Part shown: one piece after another, positions 1 through 6,169 of the stretch
How the letters are laid out: every line of letters begins with the position of its first letter
Numbering within the stretch: position 1 is the first letter of the stretch
NCBI GenBank assembly: GCA_934403665.1
Contig: CAKRUL010000094.1
Location: 1 to 6,169, forward strand
Source: an uncultured Clostridia bacterium
GTDB lineage: Bacteria; Bacillota_A; Clostridia; UMGS1840; HGM11507
Reading direction: 5' to 3'
Length of the DNA: 6,169 nt
The notes under the pieces: model-generated
The model's database searches: none
The model's input: only the letters and a program-made list of their open reading frames with translations
What the model was told of the DNA's origin: nothing
Position numbers and translations under genes: made by a program

Positions 1-1430
1 TCCAAGAGCAGCTTCTGCTTGATATCCCACAGCTTCTGCGACAGATCCACATAATAGCTGTGCGGATTTTCAAACCGTTTCACTTCATCCCAAATGCGGT
101 CGATTTCATTCAGGCAATATGCCTTCACCTCGGACAGAGGCGGAAAGTCATACACCAGTTTTCCCCGTTTCATAATGGGAACCAGCAGCTTTTCCGCTTT
201 GAAATTGCTCACCTTTTTGCGTTTCCAGGTGTGCTCGGGATCAAACAATTCATAAGGCTTTGATTCGTCAATTTCCTCGTCAAACAGCGTGATGACATCC
301 GCCATCGCCATGCCGGTTTCCTTGTGATACAGCCGGTATAAGGATTTAAAGGCAGGGTTGGTGATTTTCATCACATTTTCGCTGACCTTGATTTTCGGAA
401 TTTCTTTTCCGCCCCGAAAAACAGCCGCCAGCTTATAAACACCGCCGAACACCGGCTCGGATTTGGAGGTGATCAAACGCTCGCCGACGCCGAAGGTATC
501 GATGCAGGCTCCCTGCACCAGCGTATCCCGAATGATATATTCGTCCAAAGAGTTGGAAACCACAATCTTGCAATCCTCAAAACCGTTTTCGTCCAGTATT
601 TTACGCATTTTCTTGGACAGATAGGCAATGTCGCCGCTGTCGATCCGCACTCCCTTCGGGCGGAAGCCCTTCGGAATCAGAACCTCATTGAACACCTTGA
701 TGGCATTGGGAAGTCCCGATTTCAGAACATGATAGGTGTCAATCAGCAAGGTGCAGTCCTCCGGAAACATTTCCGCATATGCCTTGAACGCCTCATATTC
801 GCTGTCAAAGCTCTGCACCCAGCTATGCGCCATGGTGCCCAGTGCAGGAATTCCGAACATTTTGTCGGTGATGGAACAGCTTGTCCCGACACATCCGGCA
901 ATATAGGCCGCTCTTGCACCGTACACCGCGGCGTTGATTCCCTGTGCACGCCGGGAACCGAATTCCATCACCGCTCTGCCGTCTGCCGCGCGAACGATCC
1001 GGTTCGCCTTGGTTGCAATCAAAGACTGATGATTCACCGTCAGCAAAAGCATGGTCTCCACCAGCTGCGCCTGAATAATCGGTCCTTTGACCGTGACAAT
1101 CGGCTCGTTGGGGAAAATCGGCGTTCCCTCTCTGACTGCCCAGACATCGCATGCAAATTCAAAATTCCGGAGATATTGCAAGAAATCCTCGCTGAAGATA
1201 TGCTTGCTGCGCAGATATTCGATATCGCTGTCGTCAAATTTCAGATCGCTTAAGTATTCCACAAGCTGTTCCAGCCCTGCCATAATGGCAAAGCCGCCAT
1301 CGTCCGGCACCTTGCGGAAAAACATATCGAACACGGCCTCCGTGTCTTGAAAATGATTGTCGAAATAGCCTTGGGACATCGTAAATTCATAAAAGTCCGT
1401 CAGCAATGAAAGATTTAAATCCTTTGCCAT
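1..1430 (-). CDS. pncB: Nicotinate phosphoribosyltransferase (3' end beyond window)
   Basis: Converts nicotinate and PRPP, with ATP hydrolysis, to nicotinate mononucleotide in the Preiss-Handler NAD salvage pathway; cytosolic. About 476 residues are visible and the reading frame is open at the left edge, so only the last few residues are probably missing (family about 480-490). Visible family motifs: SLLTDFYEFTM at residues 8-18, FGSRRAQG at 157-164, GTMAHSW at 198-204 (His202 is the likely phosphorylatable histidine by analogy with characterised enzymes), VRIDSGD at 261-267 and SNSLDE at 292-297. The frame read intact at every stretch checked. The ATG at 1430-1428 is chosen because a GGAG (1441-1438) sits 7 bases upstream and the N-terminal motif begins a few residues later. 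It lies 217 bases downstream of rqcH, a much larger gap than the others here. No convincing promoter, NiaR operator or riboswitch was seen, so separate or shared transcription stays open. The function is secure. Confidence 0.95.
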   Translation of the reverse strand, partial: MAKDLNLSLLTDFYEFTMSQGYFDNHFQDTEAVFDMFFRKVPDDGGFAIMAGLEQLVEYLSDLKFDDSDIEYLRSKHIFSEDFLQYLRNFEFACDVWAVREGTPIFPNEPIVTVKGPIIQAQLVETMLLLTVNHQSLIATKANRIVRAADGRAVMEFGSRRAQGINAAVYGARAAYIAGCVGTSCSITDKMFGIPALGTMAHSWVQSFDSEYEAFKAYAEMFPEDCTLLIDTYHVLKSGLPNAIKVFNEVLIPKGFRPKGVRIDSGDIAYLSKKMRKILDENGFEDCKIVVSNSLDEYIIRDTLVQGACIDTFGVGERLITSKSEPVFGGVYKLAAVFRGGKEIPKIKVSENVMKITNPAFKSLYRLYHKETGMAMADVITLFDEEIDESKPYELFDPEHTWKRKKVSNFKAEKLLVPIMKRGKLVYDFPPLSEVKAYCLNEIDRIWDEVKRFENPHSYYVDLSQKLWDIKQKLLL

Positions 1431-1497
1431 AAAAATGCTCCAATCTGCCGTTGTTACAGGCTTTTTTCTCTTTGGAATTGATTTTTTGCAAAATATT

Positions 1498-1617
1498 TTA
1501 AGAATACTGAAACTTTTTCGTTTGGGAGCCGTCTAACAGAATGAAATCCCGATTACCGCTCAACAAAGCGGTAACCCCTTCTTTTTCAAACGGTTCGGCA
1601 AAAAGCTTGCCGAACAC
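1498..1617 (-). CDS. Candidate small protein, 39 aa, unknown function
   Basis: A short ORF between rqcH and pncB, not recognised as any family. It starts with GTG at 1617-1615, preceded by GGAGG (1629-1625) at exactly 7 bases, an ideal ribosome binding site for this genome, and ends at TAA 1500-1498. The product begins MFGKLFAEPFEKEG, has a middle section VTALLSGNRDFILLDG and ends with a polar, basic tail QTKKFQYS. No signal peptide, membrane segment or Cys/His metal motif is visible. Codon choice resembles the neighbouring genes. A second SD-like AAGGTGGAG lies further upstream, and the frame stays open back to the rqcH UGA, so a longer start or a readthrough tail of RqcH is possible. Two hairpins lie inside the ORF, one starting at the last base of the start codon; they may control translation, or they may mean the region is really a structured RNA. 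Moderate to low confidence as a gene. Confidence 0.4.
   Translation of the reverse strand: MFGKLFAEPFEKEGVTALLSGNRDFILLDGSQTKKFQYS
1553..1615. repeat. Pair of perfect hairpins in the rqcH-pncB gap
   Basis: Two adjacent inverted repeats. The first pairs 1553-1560 with 1567-1574 (TTACCGCT / AGCGGTAA, 8 bp, 6-base loop). The second pairs 1593-1601 with 1607-1615 (GTTCGGCAA / TTGCCGAAC, 9 bp, 5-base loop). Neither is followed by a clean T-run on either strand, so they are not terminators by themselves. On the minus strand the second stem begins at the last base of the candidate GTG start codon. Together with the terminator-like hairpin at 1643-1665 they form a run of three stems in about 110 bases. 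Confidence 0.7.
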
Positions 1618-1642
1618 CGTATAACCTCCAAACTCCACCTTG

Positions 1643-1674
1643 GCCTCTCAAGATTCTTGAGAGGCATTTTTTTT
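1643..1674 (+). terminator. Intrinsic terminator facing against the genes
   Basis: The arms GCCTCTCAAG (1643-1652) and CTTGAGAGGC (1656-1665) form a perfect 10-bp stem with a 3-base loop, followed by A and then eight T's (1667-1674) on the plus strand. The T-run lies on the plus side only: on the minus strand the stem is preceded by A8 and followed by CAAGGTGG, so it cannot be a standard terminator for rqcH. It overlaps the last codons and the UGA stop (1650-1648) of rqcH. It would stop plus-strand transcription, either ending a small RNA from the gap or keeping antisense transcription out of rqcH. Confidence 0.6.
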
Positions 1675-3429
1675 GCTTTTGTTCTTCGCACAGCGCTCCA
1701 TCACAGAGACATCCGGCGGCACCAGAATGGTCTTAAAGTTGCTGTAAGTCACCATGCCCGGTTTCGCCCCCGGCGGCTTTTTCACGAATTTGATCTCGGT
1801 ATAGTCAATCTCCGCTTTTCCGGAGCTGCTCGCCTTGGAATGGATGGCGGCAAGAACCGCCGCTTCATACAGGGTGGTGTCGGGCACGGGGAGCCCGTTT
1901 GTAATCACCAGCGTGTGGGAACCGGGATAGGTTTTCACATGAAGCCACAAGTCCTTCGGCCGCGCAACCCGGAAGCTCAGCTCGTCATTCTGATGATTGT
2001 TTTTCCCGACCAGAATGGGAAAGCCGTCACTGCTCATAAATTCCTGATAAGCGGTTTTGACCGTTTTTTTCTTTTTGCCCTTTTTCGCTTTCAAATATCC
2101 TGCCTGTGTAAGTTCCTCCGCAATTTCGTCGATCTCGTCCTGCGTTGTGATCCATGCAAAAGAGCTCTGCACACTCTCCAGATAAAACAGTTCTTTCTTT
2201 GCTTTTTCCAGCTGCTCGGCGGCCATCTCCTCCGCCGTTTTCATCTTCTGATATCGTTTATAGTACCGCTGCGCATTCTGCGCCGGGGTAAGATTGTCCT
2301 GCAAGGGAATCGTCACGTTCCGGTTCCCGTCGTAATAGTTCTCCGCCTCCAGCGTTTTTTCCCCGCCTTGAAGGCGATACAGATTCGCGGTGATCAGCTC
2401 GCCGTAAAGACGGTATTTTTCCTTGTCCGCCGCATCGAAAAGCGTCTGCGTGTGAATGCCGATTTTCTTTTCCAGCCTTTCGATCTGGCTGTTCAGATGC
2501 TTCTGCAGATCATGACTGCGCTGGCTGATTTTCCGTTTCAGATGCAGACGCCGATAAAAAGCGTCCACCGTTTTGCTTACGGAATCGAGAGAGACCACGG
2601 AACATTCCTTTCCGTACTGCGTCAGCTCCACACAGGAAAAATATTTCGGCATCCCCTGCTCCGAAACGATGCAAGGGTGAAATATGCCCTCTTTGACCGA
2701 CTGAAAAAACGCTTTTGTTTCGGTGAAAAGCCGCTCCCGTCCGGACAAATCTCCGGGAGGAAGAATCTTGGAAACCGTGCCGAACGCCCGGTAAGCAATC
2801 TCACGGGAAACCAAGGGCGAAACCCCCAGAAAGGCCTCCATCGCAAACGAATCCGCGCGGAGATCCTCCTTGCGCAGAACCCGTTCTTTCAGAGCCTCCT
2901 CGTCATCGTCCAAAAAACAGAGCTTCTCCTGCGCAGGCGCCGTCTCATAAAAAAGCCCCGGTAGAAGCTGACGCTTGCTGGAAACCGTCAGATCCACCCG
3001 CTTCACGGAATCAATCACCAATCCCTTTTCGCTGACCAGAACGATATTGCTGTGCCTTCCCATAATTTCAATATACAGAGATTTTTCGCACAAATCACCC
3101 ATTTCATTATAGGTTTCCACCCGAATCCGAAGAATCCGGTCGGACTGGATCTGTTCGATTGCAGTGATTTTCCCCGAACCCAGATGCTTTCGCAGAAGCA
3201 TACAGAACAAAGGGGGAGAAACCGGGTTCTGAAAGGTTTCCTCGGTCAGATGAATCCGCGGATAATTCGCATCCGCGCTCAGAAACAGCCGATAGTTTTC
3301 ACCGCCGCTGCGAATGAGAAGCACAATCTCGTCGCTCTCCGGCTGATAGACCTTGTCTATTCTGCCGCCCAACAGCTTCTGCGTCAATTCGGTTTTTACT
3401 GCGTGCAGCACCACGCCGTCAAATGCCAT
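1648..3429 (-). CDS. rqcH: Ribosome-associated quality control factor RqcH (NFACT family)
   Basis: A 593-residue NFACT protein (NEMF/Rqc2 homologue; formerly annotated fibronectin-binding protein A). In B. subtilis, RqcH binds 50S subunits carrying a trapped peptidyl-tRNA and recruits tRNA-Ala to add C-terminal alanine tails that mark the chain for degradation. Seen here: NFACT-N from MAFDGVVLHAVKTEL, with the essential Asp97-Arg98 pair at the family positions (QSDRIL); EIMGRHSN at 121-128; a helix-hairpin-helix-like GVSPLVSREI near 202-211; a coiled-coil middle region about 290-440 containing the conserved NAQRYYKRYQKMK (385-397); a lysine-rich linker 447-459; and NFACT-R from about 463, with VGKNNHQND (474-482) and DLWLH (493-497). 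The ATG at 3429-3427 is chosen because GGAG (3440-3437) lies 7 bases upstream and the conserved N-terminus begins there. The frame is open for 53 more codons, but these overlap rho and look non-coding. It starts 35 bases after rho, probably in the same transcript. Confidence 0.95.
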   Translation of the reverse strand: MAFDGVVLHAVKTELTQKLLGGRIDKVYQPESDEIVLLIRSGGENYRLFLSADANYPRIHLTEETFQNPVSPPLFCMLLRKHLGSGKITAIEQIQSDRILRIRVETYNEMGDLCEKSLYIEIMGRHSNIVLVSEKGLVIDSVKRVDLTVSSKRQLLPGLFYETAPAQEKLCFLDDDEEALKERVLRKEDLRADSFAMEAFLGVSPLVSREIAYRAFGTVSKILPPGDLSGRERLFTETKAFFQSVKEGIFHPCIVSEQGMPKYFSCVELTQYGKECSVVSLDSVSKTVDAFYRRLHLKRKISQRSHDLQKHLNSQIERLEKKIGIHTQTLFDAADKEKYRLYGELITANLYRLQGGEKTLEAENYYDGNRNVTIPLQDNLTPAQNAQRYYKRYQKMKTAEEMAAEQLEKAKKELFYLESVQSSFAWITTQDEIDEIAEELTQAGYLKAKKGKKKKTVKTAYQEFMSSDGFPILVGKNNHQNDELSFRVARPKDLWLHVKTYPGSHTLVITNGLPVPDTTLYEAAVLAAIHSKASSSGKAEIDYTEIKFVKKPPGAKPGMVTYSNFKTILVPPDVSVMERCAKNKSKKNASQES

Positions 3430-3436
3430 AGTCTTT

Positions 3437-3440
3437 CTCC
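3437..3440 (-). promoter_or_regulatory. Ribosome binding site fixing the rqcH start
   Basis: GGAG on the minus strand, 7 bases before the ATG at 3429. It decides between this start and an upstream in-frame start inside rho at 3588. Confidence 0.75.
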
Positions 3441-3445
3441 GTTCC

Positions 3446-3459
3446 GCCGCACAAGCGGC
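3446..3459 (-). promoter_or_regulatory. Small hairpin between rho and rqcH
   Basis: A perfect 5-bp GC-rich stem (GCCGC / GCGGC) with a 4-base loop sits between the rho stop (3467-3465) and the rqcH ribosome binding site (3440-3437). There is no T-run after it, so it is not a terminator. It could protect or separate the rho and rqcH parts of the message, but it is short enough to be incidental. Confidence 0.3.
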
Positions 3460-3464
3460 TTCAT

Positions 3465-4853
3465 TTAGAAGGATCTTCTCAGATTCTCTACAAATTCCTT
3501 GTTGTCCTTGGTGCAGACCAGACGGCTGATGACATGCTCCGTCACCTCCATCACATTCTGCCCGTAAAGCGCTTTCCGAATCGCCCAAATCGCCTGCAAT
3601 TCGTTGGAATCCAAAAGCAAATCCTCTTTGCGGGTTCCGGAGCGGTTGATGTCAATCGCCGGGAATACCCGTTTTTCCGACAGTCTCCGATCCAAGTGCA
3701 CCTCCATATTGCCGGTGCCCTTAAATTCCTCAAACACCACGTCGTCCATCCGGCTTCCGGTATCCACCAATGCGGTGGCAAGAATGGTAAGAGAACCGCC
3801 GTTTTCAATATTCCGTGCGGCGCCGAAAAACTTTTTCGGCTTATGCAGTGCCGCCGGGTCCAAACCGCCGGACAGCGTTCTGCTGGAAGGTGCAACCGTC
3901 AGGTTATAAGCCCTTGCCAGACGGGTCAGGCTGTCCAGAAGAATCACCACGTCCTTCTGATGCTCCACCAGCCGCTTCGCCCGTTCCAGCACCATCTCGG
4001 CAACGATGGTATGGTTCTCCGGCAGTTCGTCAAAGGTGGAATAAATGACCTCCGCATCCACACTGCGCTTAATATCCGTCACTTCCTCCGGCCGCTCGTC
4101 AATCAGAAGCACGATCAAAACCACCTCGGGATGATTGTGCTTGATGCTGTTGGCAATATCCTTGAGCAATGTGGTTTTCCCCGCCTTCGGCGGCGCCACG
4201 ATCAGCCCTCTCTGCCCTTTTCCGATCGGTGCAATCAAATCGATCATCCGCATCGCAAAGGCATTGGATTTTGCCTCCAGCCGCAATCTTTCATTGGGAT
4301 AAATCGGCGTGAGCTGTTCAAAGGGAACTCTGCGGATCGCACACACCGGCGGATCCCCGTTGATGCTGTCGATATAGATCAAAGCCGCAAACTTCTCGCC
4401 CTCTCTCTGCATTCTCGCCTTTCCGCGCAGCCAGTCCCCTGTCTTCAAGTTGAACTTGCGGATAAAGGTGGGCGACACAAAAATATCGTCCGGGCAGGAC
4501 AGATAGTTGTCGCCGCGCAAGAACCCATAGCCATCCTCCAGCACTTCCAGAATACCCTCCACATGATCGTTGTCCTTGGAGGATTCCTTGGGCTTTTCGG
4601 CTCTGCCCTGTTCGGTTTTTTCCGCAGTTTTCGGCGAATGCACCGCTTCCCGTTCCGTATTTTTCGGGCGGCGTTTTTCTCCGTCCGCCTTCACGGCTCT
4701 TTCGCTTTGGGCGGCGCGTTTCTTTTCGGTCTCGCGAATCAGCGCCTTCAGGTCGTCTTTTTTCAGCCTGGAGCCGCCTTTGATCTGCAGCTCCTTGGCA
4801 TACGCCCGAAGCTCGTCAATCTTATAGGTTTCAATCTCCTCCACAGAAAACAT
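3465..4853 (-). CDS. rho: Transcription termination factor Rho
   Basis: Hexameric RNA-dependent ATPase/translocase that ends transcription of untranslated RNA. The 462-residue protein has: a Rho_N helical domain (about 1-42, [16 protein letters not shown]); a highly charged, low-complexity linker (about 43-96, rich in K, R and E); the S1-like primary RNA-binding domain (about 97-168) with GYGFLR (108-113) and [10 protein letters not shown] (123-132); and the ATPase core with Walker [10 protein letters not shown] (220-228), Walker [11 protein letters not shown] (302-311, Asp307) followed by LARAYN, the Q-loop region [20 protein letters not shown] (328-347), and the [20 protein letters not shown] stretch (361-380) up to [14 protein letters not shown]. 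All catalytic motifs are intact. It is longer than E. coli Rho (419 residues) because of the linker. The ATG at 4853 has an AAAGGAA site (4867-4861) upstream. It lies 69 bases after corA and 35 bases before rqcH, probably one operon. Confidence 0.97.
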   Translation of the reverse strand: MFSVEEIETYKIDELRAYAKELQIKGGSRLKKDDLKALIRETEKKRAAQSERAVKADGEKRRPKNTEREAVHSPKTAEKTEQGRAEKPKESSKDNDHVEGILEVLEDGYGFLRGDNYLSCPDDIFVSPTFIRKFNLKTGDWLRGKARMQREGEKFAALIYIDSINGDPPVCAIRRVPFEQLTPIYPNERLRLEAKSNAFAMRMIDLIAPIGKGQRGLIVAPPKAGKTTLLKDIANSIKHNHPEVVLIVLLIDERPEEVTDIKRSVDAEVIYSTFDELPENHTIVAEMVLERAKRLVEHQKDVVILLDSLTRLARAYNLTVAPSSRTLSGGLDPAALHKPKKFFGAARNIENGGSLTILATALVDTGSRMDDVVFEEFKGTGNMEVHLDRRLSEKRVFPAIDINRSGTRKEDLLLDSNELQAIWAIRKALYGQNVMEVTEHVISRLVCTKDNKEFVENLRRSF

Positions 4854-4868
4854 AATGTTTTTCCTTTC

Positions 4869-4897
4869 TTTTCGGCTCCCGTCCGGAAGCCGGAAAA
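4869..4897 (-). promoter_or_regulatory. Hairpin in the leader of rho
   Basis: In the 69-base corA-rho gap, 4869-4877 (TTTTCGGCT) pairs with 4888-4897 (AGCCGGAAAA) with one bulged base, directly before the rho ribosome binding site. It lacks a T-run in the minus direction, so it does not end the corA transcript. In other bacteria rho is autoregulated through its leader; a role here is an inference. No clear promoter was seen in this gap. Confidence 0.3.
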
Positions 4898-4922
4898 CCG
4901 CACAAATTTTTTCGTCTCTTTT

Positions 4923-5846
4923 TTAGAACATATCTTTTTTTGCAAGAAAGATTGCCGCGATGCCGGTGATTCCCAGCGATAACGCAATCGGGAACCAAAA
5001 TTGCGGCACGGGCAGTCCCTCCACATTCATTCCGTAAAAACTGGAGATCATCGTGGGGATCGCCATCAGAATCGTGATGGAGGTCAGCACCTTCATCACG
5101 ATGTTCAGATTATTGGAAATGACCGAGGCAAAAGCGTCCATGGTTCCGCTCAGGACGCTGGAATAGATATTGGACATCTCGATGGCCTGCTTGGTCTCGA
5201 TCAGAACATCCTCCATCAGCTCCTCGTCTTCCTCATACATTTTGACAAACCGTCCGCGGCGCATCCGCTCCATCGTGATTTCATTCGCCTTTAAAGAGGT
5301 GGAAAAGAACACAAGGCTTTTTTCCAGATCCAGAAGCAGAATCAGCTCCTTGTTCCGCAAAGAGCGGTGCAGCTGTTTTTCCACGTTCTTGCTGATGCGG
5401 TCAATCTGCTTCAGATAAAACAGGAAACGGGTTGCCACCCGATACAGAATCTGCAGAATAAACCGCGTTTTCATATGTGTATGCACATTGCGCACCTGTC
5501 CGCTGACAAACCCGTTCACCACAGAGGTGTCTTTGGTGCAGACGGTGATGATGCAATCTTTCGTTGTGATAACGCCCAAAGGCAGCGTTTCAAAGATGAC
5601 CTTCTGGTCTTCCTTTTCGGTGGTCGGAACGTCGACTACAATCAAAGTCTGATCGTCCTCCGCCTCAATACGGGAGGTCTCCTCCACGTCCAATGCAGCA
5701 TTCAAAAAAGACGGATCCACATGAAGCTGTTGAATCATCAAATCCAGCTCCTGCGGAGAAGGTGCCACCATATTAATCCAGCAACCTGGTTCAAATGTAT
5801 TGATTTCTTCAATTTTGCCGTTATTCGACTTGTAGATGTAGTACAT
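4923..5846 (-). CDS. corA: CorA-family magnesium/divalent cation channel
   Basis: Pentameric inner-membrane channel of the 2-TM-GxN (CorA/MIT) superfamily, importing Mg2+ and sometimes Co2+ or Ni2+. The 307-residue product has the expected layout: a soluble alpha/beta N-terminal domain (about 1-120), a long helical stalk (about 125-250, with many basic and acidic residues, e.g. RMRRGRFVKMYEEDEE), TM1 (about 248-269), the signature YGMN at 271-274 in the pore loop, TM2 (about 283-302) and a short basic tail (KKDMF). The length is normal for the family. The ATG at 5846-5844 is preferred: AAGG (5858-5855) lies 8 bases upstream, whereas the in-frame GTG at 5855 falls inside that site and has no good one of its own. 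It lies 35 bases after the cvpA-like gene and 69 before rho. No Mg2+-sensing leader is apparent: the 35-base gap is too short for an M-box. The exact metal cannot be told from sequence. Confidence 0.92.
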   Translation of the reverse strand: MYYIYKSNNGKIEEINTFEPGCWINMVAPSPQELDLMIQQLHVDPSFLNAALDVEETSRIEAEDDQTLIVVDVPTTEKEDQKVIFETLPLGVITTKDCIITVCTKDTSVVNGFVSGQVRNVHTHMKTRFILQILYRVATRFLFYLKQIDRISKNVEKQLHRSLRNKELILLLDLEKSLVFFSTSLKANEITMERMRRGRFVKMYEEDEELMEDVLIETKQAIEMSNIYSSVLSGTMDAFASVISNNLNIVMKVLTSITILMAIPTMISSFYGMNVEGLPVPQFWFPIALSLGITGIAAIFLAKKDMF

Positions 5847-5854
5847 TTGTCTCA

Positions 5855-5858
5855 CCTT
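5855..5858 (-). promoter_or_regulatory. Ribosome binding site fixing the corA start
   Basis: AAGG within AAGGTGAG on the minus strand, 8 bases before the ATG at 5846. The GTG of the longer in-frame start lies within this motif, which argues against using it. Confidence 0.55.
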
Positions 5859-5881
5859 CTTTTCTTTTTTATGTAGAATGC

Positions 5882-6169
5882 TTACCGGGGGTATCGAAGC
5901 TTCATGCCAAACAGCGTGAGCTGATCATTGCACAGAAGCCTCCCCACTGCCGATACCTGCAAATCATCCCGAACCATCGCATACGCCTCTGTGGTCGGAA
6001 GATAGGAAATCACCATAATAATTAAGTATACCACAATAATGCCCTGAACACAACCGAAAATCCCACCTAAAAATGAATTGATCGGCCCGATAATTTTGAC
6101 TTTATTCACTGCTTTTCCGATTTTTTTCGCCAGACGAATCAAAAGGCGAATCCCTACAAAGAGCAAAAG
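5882..6169 (-). CDS. CvpA-family membrane protein, N-terminus beyond window
   Basis: The C-terminal 95 residues of an integral membrane protein, with the frame open to the right edge, so the start is not visible (CvpA proteins are usually about 160-200 residues). The segment shows the end of one hydrophobic helix (LLFVGIRLLIRLAKKIG), the conserved linker with positive residues and GPINSFLGGIFGCVQG, and a further strong membrane helix (about IIVVYLIIMVISYLP), then a polar tail. This pattern of helix, basic linker, IGxxNxxLGxxxGxxxG and helix is that of the CvpA (colicin V production) family, whose biochemical role is poorly defined; links to envelope maintenance are known from other bacteria. 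It ends with TAA at 5884-5882, 35 bases before corA, and is the first visible gene of the presumed operon. The family call is fairly sure; the function is not. Confidence 0.75.
   Translation of the reverse strand, partial: LLLFVGIRLLIRLAKKIGKAVNKVKIIGPINSFLGGIFGCVQGIIVVYLIIMVISYLPTTEAYAMVRDDLQVSAVGRLLCNDQLTLFGMKLRYPR

Larger units (their letters stand above)
1506..1674 (+). ncRNA. Possible plus-strand structured RNA antisense to the rqcH 3' end
   Basis: Hypothesis only. Read on the plus strand, this stretch folds into three consecutive hairpins (1553-1574, 1593-1615, 1643-1665), and the last is followed by T8, giving the architecture of a Gram-positive small RNA with an intrinsic terminator. 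The unpaired linker between hairpins 2 and 3 contains ACCTCC and CTCCACCTT, able to pair with ribosome binding sites, as the C-rich seeds of several Bacillota sRNAs do. However, it is also simply the complement of the SD-like sequences of the minus-strand small ORF. A weak candidate promoter is TTGGAA (1472-1477), 16 bases, TATTTT (1494-1499), each 4/6 to consensus; the 5' end given is inferred from it. The RNA would overlap the last residues and stop of rqcH. Confidence 0.2.

Noticed and set aside
729..1253. 174-codon plus-strand frame and several minus-strand frames within pncB
   Set aside because: They overlap the conserved nicotinate phosphoribosyltransferase motifs read in the correct minus frame, so they are shadows.
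1431..1497. Promoter, NiaR operator or riboswitch immediately upstream of pncB
   Set aside because: AT-rich, but I found no -35/-10 pair with acceptable spacing on the minus strand, no NiaR-like palindrome and no aptamer-like structure.
2041..2100. Homopolymer-rich A/T runs inside rqcH suggesting programmed slippage
   Set aside because: They encode the lysine-rich linker common before the NFACT-R domain, and the frame continues without interruption through conserved motifs.
1657..2964. 435-codon plus-strand open frame opposite rqcH
   Set aside because: No ribosome binding site or family resemblance; the minus strand here encodes conserved RqcH motifs throughout.
3430..3588. 53-residue N-terminal extension of RqcH
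   Set aside because: It overlaps the rho C-terminus, reads as non-coding composition, and the family N-terminus with its own RBS starts at 3429.
3534..4982. 482-codon plus-strand open frame opposite rho and extending over the corA-rho gap
   Set aside because: Shadow of rho codon usage on the opposite strand: the translation is His/Arg/Gln-rich with no recognisable domain, while the minus strand encodes intact Rho and the end of CorA.
5847..5855. GTG start for corA, three residues upstream
   Set aside because: This GTG forms part of the SD-like AAGGTGAG that serves the ATG at 5846 and has no well-placed ribosome binding site of its own.

Overview
The window looks like a chromosomal segment of a mid-GC, Gram-positive Bacillota bacterium, probably of the Clostridia (Oscillospiraceae/Ruminococcaceae-like). 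This is inferred from an RqcH/NFACT protein with the B. subtilis-type Asp97-Arg98 pair, a Rho with an N-terminal Rho_N domain and a long charged linker, strong GGAG-type ribosome binding sites, and the spread of codon usage. No mobile element, tRNA, rRNA or CRISPR array is visible.

Every convincing gene lies on the minus strand, so transcription runs from the right end of the window to the left. In transcription order these are: a 5'-truncated CvpA-family membrane protein (5882-6169), a CorA-type divalent cation channel (4923-5846), transcription termination factor Rho (3465-4853), the ribosome quality-control factor RqcH (1648-3429), a candidate unannotated 39-residue small protein (1498-1617), and nicotinate phosphoribosyltransferase PncB (from 1430, running off the left edge). 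The gaps from cvpA to rqcH are 35-69 bases with no intrinsic terminator in the minus direction, so cvpA-corA-rho-rqcH could be one transcript. Rho and RqcH act at two ends of failed gene expression (aborting transcription, and tagging nascent chains on split ribosomes). CorA and PncB look like ordinary housekeeping passengers.

The one place not explained by known genes is the 217-base gap between rqcH and pncB (1431-1647). It holds three near-perfect hairpins. One overlaps the rqcH stop codon and is followed by eight T's on the PLUS strand, which makes an intrinsic terminator facing against all the genes. The same gap carries a 39-codon minus-strand ORF with a textbook GGAGG ribosome binding site. 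It is also in frame with rqcH, so only the rqcH UGA separates them. The gap therefore reads either as a small-protein gene on the minus strand, as a structured plus-strand RNA (antisense to that ORF and the rqcH 3' end), or as both. The rest of the window is conserved core genome, and I see no evidence of a larger unknown system.
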